This document shows, in pieces, positions 13,377-19,990 of a stretch of DNA of 36,984 nucleotides (position 1 is its first letter; every line of letters starts with the position of its first letter). The position numbers were made by a program, and so were the translations under genes. The DNA is from CAZKKF01 sp964553285 (GTDB lineage Bacteria; Patescibacteriota; Minisyncoccia; Phycocordibacterales; Zambryskibacteraceae). The notes below the pieces were generated by a model that saw nothing but the letters and a program-made list of their open reading frames with translations, did not search any database and was not told the origin of the DNA. The stretch lies in assembly GCA_964553285.1 (NCBI GenBank), contig CAZKKF010000007.1:1-36984 (forward strand), in the 5' to 3' direction.

Positions 13377-14408
13377 TTGGGTCATGTCTACGATAATATC
13401 ATCTCGGTAGAAAATCTCCTTGAAGCCTGGAGGGAGTTTTTGAGAGGAAAGCGGAGCAAGAAAGATGTGCAGGAGTTTGGGCTCCGTTTGATGGACAATA
13501 TTTTCTCTCTGCATGCAGAGCTAAAAAATAAGACCTACACACATGGCGGCTACAAGGCTTTTAATATTTCCGACCCGAAGCCAAGAAACATACACAAGGC
13601 GAGTGTCCGCGATAGGCTTCTCCACCACGCCATATACCGCGTGCTCTATCCATACTTTGATAAGCATTTTATCTACGACTCGTATTCCTGTCGTATAGGC
13701 AAGGGTACACACAAAGCCATGGATAGGTTTAGGAGTTTTGCGAGGAAAGTGTCAAAAAACAATACGCGCACATGCTCCGTGCTTAAGTGCGACATAAGAA
13801 AATTTTTCGCGAGCATTGACCACGCAGTTTTGATGGAAATTATAAGAAAGCATATCTCTGACGAAGATGTAGTGTGGCTCGTGGGGAAGGTGATAGAGAG
13901 CTTCAGCTCCTCTCATAATGTTCCAATATTCTCAAGAACATTAGAATGTCCAAAATATTCAAAGGGTCTGCCTCTTGGTAACTTAACTTCGCAACTCTTG
14001 GTCAACGTGTATATGAATGAGTTTGATCAATTTGTGAAGCGCGAGCTTAAAGAAAAGTACTACATAAGATATGCCGATGATTTTGTATTTTTGTCTCAAG
14101 ATAAAAACGGACTTGCGGAGGTCTTGCAAAAAGTAAGCTTATTTTTTGAAGAAAAACTAAAGCTCTCACTTCATCCGGATAAAATTTTTATTAAGACTTT
14201 TTCTTCCGGCGTTGATTTTCTTGGCTGGGTGCATTTTCCCGACCACAGGGTTTTGCGAGGGGCGACAAAAAGGAGGATGTTCAAAAAACTCTCGGCAAAT
14301 CTGTCTGAAGCATCTGTTGCTTCATATCTTGGTATTTTGAAACACGGAAATGGGTACAAATTGAAACAACGTATCAGCGCCGTCCTGCGAGACAACCCCT
14401 CACCCTAA
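13377..14408 (+). CDS. DGR reverse transcriptase
   Basis: 343-aa group II intron-like RT of DGR type. Motif with first catalytic Asp: KCDIRKFFASIDH (D139); LPLGNLTSQ (about 198-206), with the SQ typical of DGR RTs; YIRYADDFVFL with Y232-ADD-235; thumb-proximal VDFLGWVHFPDH. There is no maturase or endonuclease domain, as expected for a DGR. The first possible start in frame after the G11 tract is TTG 13377; the conserved-looking text GRLGHVYDNIISVENL begins just before it, so the true start may lie within or upstream of the tract (ATG 13286 is in frame if the tract has 10 G). Confidence 0.95.
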   Translation: MGHVYDNIISVENLLEAWREFLRGKRSKKDVQEFGLRLMDNIFSLHAELKNKTYTHGGYKAFNISDPKPRNIHKASVRDRLLHHAIYRVLYPYFDKHFIYDSYSCRIGKGTHKAMDRFRSFARKVSKNNTRTCSVLKCDIRKFFASIDHAVLMEIIRKHISDEDVVWLVGKVIESFSSSHNVPIFSRTLECPKYSKGLPLGNLTSQLLVNVYMNEFDQFVKRELKEKYYIRYADDFVFLSQDKNGLAEVLQKVSLFFEEKLKLSLHPDKIFIKTFSSGVDFLGWVHFPDHRVLRGATKRRMFKKLSANLSEASVASYLGILKHGNGYKLKQRISAVLRDNPSP

Positions 14409-14429
14409 AAGTCATAAGAAAAAACGTCG

Positions 14430-14490
14430 TATCATATATGATATGGTCGCCGAAAAGCGTTTAGGGCATGTCAAGATAACATCTTGACAT
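14430..14490. promoter_or_regulatory. Two palindromes upstream of the PemK/MazF-like gene
   Basis: TATCATATATGATA (14430-14443, perfect 14-bp palindrome) and ATGTCAAGAT-AAC-ATCTTGACAT (14468-14490, perfect 10-bp arms). They lie between the RT gene and the toxin-like gene and look like operator sites; no T-run follows either. Confidence 0.5.
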
Positions 14491-14514
14491 CTTATATCGG
14501 TAAAAAACTTGGTA

Positions 14515-14520
14515 TATAAT
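14515..14520 (+). promoter_or_regulatory. -10 element of the PemK/MazF-like gene (leaderless)
   Basis: TATAAT followed by 7 nt and ATG 14528. Confidence 0.55.
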
Positions 14521-14527
14521 TTGGTAA

Positions 14528-14920
14528 ATGACCTCCAAGGATTTTGACAACTGGAACGATAGGAAAAAGCACATACACAAACAATCTCAATACCTGCCTC
14601 TCTATCAAGAAAGGGAAGTTCGTTGGTGTCGTCTTGGTATCAATATAGGTTTTGAACAAGACGGGACAGGGGTTGAATATTCCAGGCCGGTACTTATCCT
14701 GAGAGGATTCAGCCGACAAGTCTGTTTGGTGGTTCCCCTCACTACTTCAACAAAGAAAAACAAATACCATGTGTCTGTTGGAGTGATAGCCGACAAGAAG
14801 GCATCGGCTATCATTTCTCAACTGCGCCTTATAGATACCAAGCGTCTTGATCAGCACATTGCGACCTTGGACAAGGATGTCTTTGCAGAAATCAAAAAAG
14901 CCGTCAAAAACTTGTTCTGA
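14528..14920 (+). CDS. PemK/MazF-like toxin family protein
   Basis: 130 aa. After a charged N-terminal helix comes REVRWCRLGINIGFEQDG, GVEYSRPVLILRGFSRQVCLVVPLTTS, then SAIISQLRLIDTKRL: the order and motifs of PemK/MazF/CcdB-fold mRNA interferases (start of the SH3-like barrel, SRPV-LI, PLT, SQ-RLID). The usual RGEIWWV opening is changed to REVRWCRLG. No antitoxin gene is adjacent: the RT gene ends 120 nt upstream and gmk lies 225 nt downstream. It may act without a linked antitoxin, or the partner is elsewhere. Confidence 0.8.
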   Translation: MTSKDFDNWNDRKKHIHKQSQYLPLYQEREVRWCRLGINIGFEQDGTGVEYSRPVLILRGFSRQVCLVVPLTTSTKKNKYHVSVGVIADKKASAIISQLRLIDTKRLDQHIATLDKDVFAEIKKAVKNLF

Positions 14921-14930
14921 CGACTTTTTT
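14894..14930 (+). terminator. Terminator of the PemK/MazF-like gene
   Basis: AAAAAAG-C-CGTC pairs with GACG-A-CTTTTTT across the stop codon (one C-A mismatch), followed by GATTTTTTG. A second short hairpin (C5/G5) lies near 14945-14958. Confidence 0.7.
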
Positions 14931-15144
14931 GATTTTTTGTTCTCCCCCCGAAGGGGGCCGGGCCGAAGCCATTTGTACCCATATGCTACCAAATCAAGAC
15001 ATTTTGTCAATGAGGTGGTCGGCGCTCTGATTGCCGTATTTTGTAACAGCTTAGTGGAGCCTAGACACCGACCGAAATATCCTGTAGAGTTCTGCCGGTA
15101 TATCAGTTCCTTAATCCCAACATTTTCGCCAGGAGGAAGGGCAG

Positions 15145-15759
15145 ATGTCGTCTATCGTATTGCTGGTTGGCCCGAGCGGAGTCGGCAAAGATGCCGTCTT
15201 GAGTGAGATGGCCAGGGTCTCCAAGATCGCAAAGAGAGTGGCGTGTACCACACGCTCCCCGAGGCCGGGTGAAGTTGCCGGCACAGACTACCACTTCATC
15301 AGCCGGGAGGATTTCCTGGTTGGCATCTGCAAGGATGAGTTCGTGGAGTGGGCTGAAGTCCATGGCAATATCTACGGTACCTCGGTCCGCGAGCTTGAGA
15401 AGGCTGTCGCAACCGGACTGACTGTCATGTTTGACATTGATGTCCAAGGCGCAAGGCAGATCAAGAGGAAGATGCCGGAAGTCATCACCATCTTCATCCT
15501 CCCTCCATCCATGGAGGAGCTTGCCCGCAGGCTCAATGGCCGCGGGAGTGACGCAGATGCGGTCAAGGCCAGGCGGCTTGCCCACGCCAGGGAGGAGATC
15601 AAAGAGGCCTATACCTTTGATTACCTGGTGCTAAACGACGAGGTGCTGAAGGCGGTGGATACCATTCAGAAGCTTCTCGGCATCCTCGCTTTGGGCGGCA
15701 CGCCTCCTCCGGAGAGATTTCGCAATACGCATCTCATCCAGAGGTTGTTGGTCTGGTAA
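15145..15759 (+). CDS. gmk: Guanylate kinase
   Basis: Phosphorylates GMP to GDP. P-loop VGPSGVGKDAV (about residues 8-18), CTTRSPRPGEVAGTDYHFISREDF (GMP-binding), FVEWAEVHGNIYGTS and DIDVQGARQIK, all diagnostic; 204 aa is normal. The start is fixed by AGGAGG (15131-15136), 8 nt upstream. The 224-nt gap before it has no further gene; no promoter could be placed with confidence. Like tmk it is a GC-rich single gene with strong SD and its own terminator. Confidence 0.95.
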   Translation: MSSIVLLVGPSGVGKDAVLSEMARVSKIAKRVACTTRSPRPGEVAGTDYHFISREDFLVGICKDEFVEWAEVHGNIYGTSVRELEKAVATGLTVMFDIDVQGARQIKRKMPEVITIFILPPSMEELARRLNGRGSDADAVKARRLAHAREEIKEAYTFDYLVLNDEVLKAVDTIQKLLGILALGGTPPPERFRNTHLIQRLLVW

Positions 15760-15773
15760 GTGCTCGTTTGTGC

Positions 15774-15815
15774 CGGCCCCCCGATTCCAGCAGTGGAGTC
15801 GGGGGCCGTTTTTTT
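15774..15815 (+). terminator. Rho-independent terminator of gmk
   Basis: 15-bp stem (15774-15789 / 15794-15808) with one bulged C, loop GCAG, then T7. Confidence 0.9.
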
Positions 15816-15846
15816 AAGGGCCATTTAATGCTAGGATAGGGAGACG

Positions 15847-18800
15847 ATGAGCCAAAGCAAGGGTAAGCCTGAAGATAAAAGGTCTACCAGAGCGGAGAGG
15901 GAGGAAAAGATTCTCCAATTCTGGAAGGAAAACAATATATTTGAGAAATCTCTCAACAAGCCCAAGAAAGGGTTTTTCAGTCGCAAAAAAGAATTTGTTT
16001 TTTATGATGGGCCGCCTTTTGCTACGGGACTTCCACACTACGGGAGCCTTCTATCTTCAATAATAAAAGATGTTATTCCGCGCTATAAAACTATGCGCGG
16101 ATACCATGTTCGCCGCAGGTGGGGCTGGGATTGCCATGGCTTGCCCATAGAGAATATGGTTGAAAAAGAGCTTGGTCTCAAAAGCAAAAAGGAAATTGAG
16201 AAAATGGGTATTGATAAATTCAACCGTGTATGTCGCGATTCCGTTCTTCGGTTTGCCGATGAATGGAAGGTCTTTGTTGAACGAATTGGCCGGTTTGTGG
16301 ACTACGACAATTCATATAAAACAATGGACAATTCCTATATTGAAAGTGTCTGGTGGGGTCTCAAAGAGATGCATAGGAAGGGATTGCTTTACGAAGGTCG
16401 CAAGGTTCTTCTTTATTGTCCTCATTGCGAGACGCCGTTGGCCAAAGCCGAAGTGGCCATGGATAACAGTTACAAGGATATTACGGAAGAATCTGTGTAT
16501 GTGAAATTCAAAATTAAAAATCCTGGAGCACATGATTTACCGGAAAATACATATTTACTTGCTTGGACAACAACACCATGGACACTTCCTGGAAACGTGG
16601 CACTTGCAGTCGGAGAAAATGTTCAATATGTGCTAGCCCAGAAAGACAATACGGAACATTTCATTGTATCTATTGCTACAGCACAGTCTGTGGTTATTGA
16701 TTCCCCTACTATGGGAGCATTGAATATAGAACTACCAGATGGTCTTGTCGCTAAAAAGATAATCAAAAGTCACGAGTTAATTGGTCTTGAATACGAACCT
16801 CTATATTCATTCCTAAAAGAAAATCACAAAGTTGAGGGTCTTGATAAAGCATACAAAGTCTACGCGGCAGACTTTGTAAATACGGAAGACGGCACGGGTA
16901 TTGTTCATACGGCAGTGATGTATGGTGAAGACGACTATGATTTAGGGCTGAAAGTCGGATTGCCCATGGTGCCTCTTTTAGACCAGTCTGCCCATTTCAA
17001 TGAACAGGCTCCTGAATTTATCCGTGGACAGTATTTCAAAAAAGCAGAAAGGACGATAAAGGAAGATTTAGATAGTCGCGACCTTCTTTTTAAGCGGGAG
17101 ATGCATACCCATTCATATCCTCATTGCCATCGTTGCGGCACAGCCCTCCTTTACAATGCTCTAAGTTCCTGGTTCATCAACATCCAAGAGAACAAGAAAA
17201 AGATGATTGAGTTAAACGAAAAGATTAACTGGATACCAGATCATCTGAAACACGGCAGATTCTTACATACTGTTGAGAGCGCCCCAGACTGGACGATTTC
17301 TCGCAATCGTTATTGGGCCTCTCCTCTGCCTATTTGGAAAGATGCAGGTGGCAATGTTCATGTTCTGGGTTCACTGGCGGAGCTTAAGAAAAGCATAAAA
17401 AAATCCAACAACAGATACTTCATCATGCGACATGGTGAAGCCGAGAGTAATGTACAGCAAATAGTGAGCGGAAGCGCAGACCAACCTTTTCATCTCACGG
17501 AAAAAGGCAAAGTGGATGTGGAAAAGAGCGCAGAGGCTTTGAAGGGAGAAAAAATAGACATGATAATCGCTTCGCCTTTTGTGAGAGGGAAGGAGACTGC
17601 CGCCATTGCCGCTAAGGTGCTTGGCTTGCAGGAGTCGGCAGTCATTTTTGATGAAAGCCTGAAAGAAATACAAACCGGCAGATTTAACGGCGGGCCGGTG
17701 AGTGAATACCGCGCCGCCTTCCCAACCTACGAAGACAAATACGACAACAAGCCGGAAGGAGGCGAGAGTCTGCTTGATGTGAAAGTGCGCGCCGGACAAT
17801 TCATCAAGCGGGTCGAGTCGCAATACAGCGGTAAAAATATTCTGGTTGTTTCTCACGAGTATGTTTTGTGGATGCTTCTTGCCGTGGCAGACGGCCTCAA
17901 CAAGGAAGAGACTTTGCACTTGAAGCCAAACGGCGGATTTATTGATACGGGAGAAATGCGCGAACTTAAATATCTCAATCTTCCGGTAAATGACCGCTTT
18001 GAACTTGATCTCCACAGGCCTTATATAGATGAAATTGAATTGATTTCTGAAGATGGCAAACCTCTCAAAAGGATTCCGGAGGTAATAGATGGGTGGGTTG
18101 AATCCGGGTCAATGCCTTTTGCGGAATATCATTATCCTGTTGAAAACAAACGCGAGTTTGAGAAAAGATTTCCTGGTGATTTTGTCGCTGAGTATATAGC
18201 GCAGACACGCACCTGGTTTTATTACATGCATGCAGTTGCGGTAGCGCTTTTTGATAATGTCGCATTCCGCAACGTTGTTACTACTGGCAATATTTTGGCT
18301 GTAGACGGAAGCAAAATGAGTAAATCAAAAGGTAACTACACCGATCCCATGGCCAATCTTGATACCTTTAGCGCGGACACCCTTCGTTATTATCTGATGT
18401 CGAGTGTCGTTATGCAGGCGGAAGATACTCGTTTTGCAGACGATGAGCTGAAGCAAGTTCATAATCAGGTTGTTAATATCCTATGGAATGCCTTCAACTT
18501 CTATGAAATATATTCTGCCGTAGACCACCGCGCCGATAATTCATCAGATAATGTACTTGATAGGTGGATTATTTCCCGCATCAATGAACTTAACGAGGCT
18601 GTCACCGAAGCAATGGAATCTTACGATATGGTAAAGGCATCGCGCCCCATGAAGGATTTTATTTCAGATTTCTCAACGTGGTACATAAGGCGCTCTCGCG
18701 ATAGATTCAAGAGTCACAATGAGACAGACAGGTATCAGGCACTTTCTACAACAAGATTTGTTCTGTTGAATCTTGCAAAGATTATCGCGCCTGTAATGCC

Positions 18801-19371
18801 TTTTATTGCTGAAGATATTTACCAAAAAGTACGAACCGACTCGCTTTCCGGCACAGATCCTGAAAGCGTACATCTATGCTCTTGGCCCAAAGCAGGAGAT
18901 ATTAATAGCGATAATATAGTGCATATGAAGAGGGTGCGAGACATTGTATCTCTTGCGCTCGAGGCCCGCTCCAGGGCGAATATAAAAGTCCGTCAGCCTT
19001 TGCAAAAGCTTGTTGTGAAGGATTTAAATCTTGAAGAAGCTTTTGTGGAACTTATAAAGGACGAGGTCAATGTGAAAGAAGTGGTTGAAGATAAGCAAAT
19101 TGAAGCGGAGGTGGAGCTTGATACCAATATCACGGAAGATTTGCGCAAGGAAGGCGAGATGAGAGAGCTTGTACGCCGCATGCAGGAGCTTCGCAAAGAG
19201 GCGGGCCTTGTGCCGGAAGAGAAGATATCTGCGATTGTTGCTGCAAGCGCAGAAGGCCGCGCCATATTTGAGCGCTTTGAAAAAGAGATAAAAGCGGCGG
19301 TCAATATAGGCAGCGTATCTTTTGAAGAAGGGGATGCTCTGTTTGGCGAAGTGCGCATCAAAAAGATTTAA
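15847..19371 (+). CDS. ileS: Isoleucyl-tRNA synthetase (type 2) with inserted histidine-phosphatase domain
   Basis: 1174 aa. Class I IleRS of the eukaryote-like type 2: GPPFATGLPHYGSLLSS carries the HIGH-equivalent as HYGS (residues 64-67); RRRWGWDCHGLPIENMVEKE; CP1 editing domain with AWTTTPWTLPGNVALAVG and NTEDGTGIVHTAVMYGEDDYD; SRNRYWASPLPIW; KMSKS at 823-827; anticodon-binding domain from about residue 900. Between PLPIWKDAGGNVHVLGS and DLHRPYIDEIELI lies an extra domain (about residues 522-705) with RHGEAESN (R528-H529), SPFVRGKETA, LKEIQTGRFNGG and VSHEYVLW (H670): a complete histidine phosphatase (phosphoglycerate-mutase-like) fold. Likely leaderless start: TAGGAT ends 9 nt before ATG. 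Confidence 0.95.
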   Translation: MSQSKGKPEDKRSTRAEREEKILQFWKENNIFEKSLNKPKKGFFSRKKEFVFYDGPPFATGLPHYGSLLSSIIKDVIPRYKTMRGYHVRRRWGWDCHGLPIENMVEKELGLKSKKEIEKMGIDKFNRVCRDSVLRFADEWKVFVERIGRFVDYDNSYKTMDNSYIESVWWGLKEMHRKGLLYEGRKVLLYCPHCETPLAKAEVAMDNSYKDITEESVYVKFKIKNPGAHDLPENTYLLAWTTTPWTLPGNVALAVGENVQYVLAQKDNTEHFIVSIATAQSVVIDSPTMGALNIELPDGLVAKKIIKSHELIGLEYEPLYSFLKENHKVEGLDKAYKVYAADFVNTEDGTGIVHTAVMYGEDDYDLGLKVGLPMVPLLDQSAHFNEQAPEFIRGQYFKKAERTIKEDLDSRDLLFKREMHTHSYPHCHRCGTALLYNALSSWFINIQENKKKMIELNEKINWIPDHLKHGRFLHTVESAPDWTISRNRYWASPLPIWKDAGGNVHVLGSLAELKKSIKKSNNRYFIMRHGEAESNVQQIVSGSADQPFHLTEKGKVDVEKSAEALKGEKIDMIIASPFVRGKETAAIAAKVLGLQESAVIFDESLKEIQTGRFNGGPVSEYRAAFPTYEDKYDNKPEGGESLLDVKVRAGQFIKRVESQYSGKNILVVSHEYVLWMLLAVADGLNKEETLHLKPNGGFIDTGEMRELKYLNLPVNDRFELDLHRPYIDEIELISEDGKPLKRIPEVIDGWVESGSMPFAEYHYPVENKREFEKRFPGDFVAEYIAQTRTWFYYMHAVAVALFDNVAFRNVVTTGNILAVDGSKMSKSKGNYTDPMANLDTFSADTLRYYLMSSVVMQAEDTRFADDELKQVHNQVVNILWNAFNFYEIYSAVDHRADNSSDNVLDRWIISRINELNEAVTEAMESYDMVKASRPMKDFISDFSTWYIRRSRDRFKSHNETDRYQALSTTRFVLLNLAKIIAPVMPFIAEDIYQKVRTDSLSGTDPESVHLCSWPKAGDINSDNIVHMKRVRDIVSLALEARSRANIKVRQPLQKLVVKDLNLEEAFVELIKDEVNVKEVVEDKQIEAEVELDTNITEDLRKEGEMRELVRRMQELRKEAGLVPEEKISAIVAASAEGRAIFERFEKEIKAAVNIGSVSFEEGDALFGEVRIKKI

Positions 19372-19372
19372 C

Positions 19373-19963
19373 ATGTCCTACGCCATATACACCACACCCG
19401 GTCTGGTATTGTCTCGGCGCGGAGTGGGCGAGAGGCACTTTATGGTAAGAATACTTACCCGCGATCTTGGTCTTATATCCGCCAAGGCCATATCCGCCCG
19501 CGCGCCGCTCTCCAAACTGCGCCCGGGCACCACTCCTTTTTCAACGGGTCTTTTCTCTTTTGTGCGGGGCAAAGAGTGCTGGCGCATGACAAGTTTTCAG
19601 CCGGACAAAAATGCATATTTTAATCTTGGAGACAAAAGAGAGCACAAAATACTTCTCGGCAAAATCGCCAGAGTGGTGTCTTCTATGGCTCCTCTCGGCG
19701 AGCCTGCCGCAAAACTTTTTGACATCGTGCAGGGAGGAATAACGGGCCTGCCATATTCTTCCCGCGAAGCCCTGCCTTTGTATGAACTTGCCGTGATGAC
19801 TCGTATTTTGGATGCTCTTGGCTACATTCCGGACCACACGGCCACCAGGCCGGTGCTTGAGAGCGAATATTTTGACTCCTCCCTGGCAAAACACATAAAA
19901 GACAATGCTCCGCGTCTGCGCACTTTTATCTCCCAGGCTTTTTCCGCAAGCCATCTCACCTAA
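19373..19963 (+). CDS. recO: DNA repair protein RecO
   Basis: RecFOR-pathway recombination mediator. The N-terminal OB-fold pattern is seen in MSYAIYTTPGLVLSRRGVGERHFMVRILTRDLGLISAKAISARAPLSKLRPGTTPFS (read in parts); then the helical domain with LYELAVMTRILDALGY. At 196 aa it is shorter than the usual ~240 and lacks the zinc-finger cysteines. It starts 1 nt after the ileS stop, so it is cotranscribed with ileS. Confidence 0.8.
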   Translation: MSYAIYTTPGLVLSRRGVGERHFMVRILTRDLGLISAKAISARAPLSKLRPGTTPFSTGLFSFVRGKECWRMTSFQPDKNAYFNLGDKREHKILLGKIARVVSSMAPLGEPAAKLFDIVQGGITGLPYSSREALPLYELAVMTRILDALGYIPDHTATRPVLESEYFDSSLAKHIKDNAPRLRTFISQAFSASHLT

Positions 19964-19978
19964 AGTCTGTTCTTTTGG

Positions 19979-19984
19979 TATAAT
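19979..19984 (+). promoter_or_regulatory. -10 element of the 19991 gene (leaderless)
   Basis: Consensus TATAAT followed by 6 nt and ATG 19991. Confidence 0.55.
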
Positions 19985-19990
19985 CAGGGA

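Larger units (their letters stand above)
11874..14408 (+). mobile_element. Diversity-generating retroelement (DGR): target-VR, TR, avd, RT
   Basis: Complete DGR cassette: target gene with 3' variable repeat, downstream template repeat, Avd-like accessory protein on the opposite strand, and a DGR-type reverse transcriptase. In known DGRs the RT copies the TR RNA with errors at adenines and the cDNA replaces the VR (mutagenic homing), diversifying the target protein. The adenine-only pattern of TR/VR differences shows that this process has run here. No integrase, phage structural genes or terminal repeats are visible, so the unit is chromosomal with argS before and gmk/ileS after it. Confidence 0.95.

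Noticed and set aside
13384..13420. ATG 13384 as RT start
   Set aside because: It is in a different frame that stops after a few codons; the RT frame at this point reads HVYDNI.
16500..17340. AT-rich middle of ileS as evidence of recombination
   Set aside because: Base composition shifts by eye only, motifs are continuous, and editing domains often differ in composition; not enough to claim transfer.
17371..18015. Long antisense frame under the IleRS phosphatase insert
   Set aside because: No start signal; the plus-strand frame has intact catalytic motifs of both domains.
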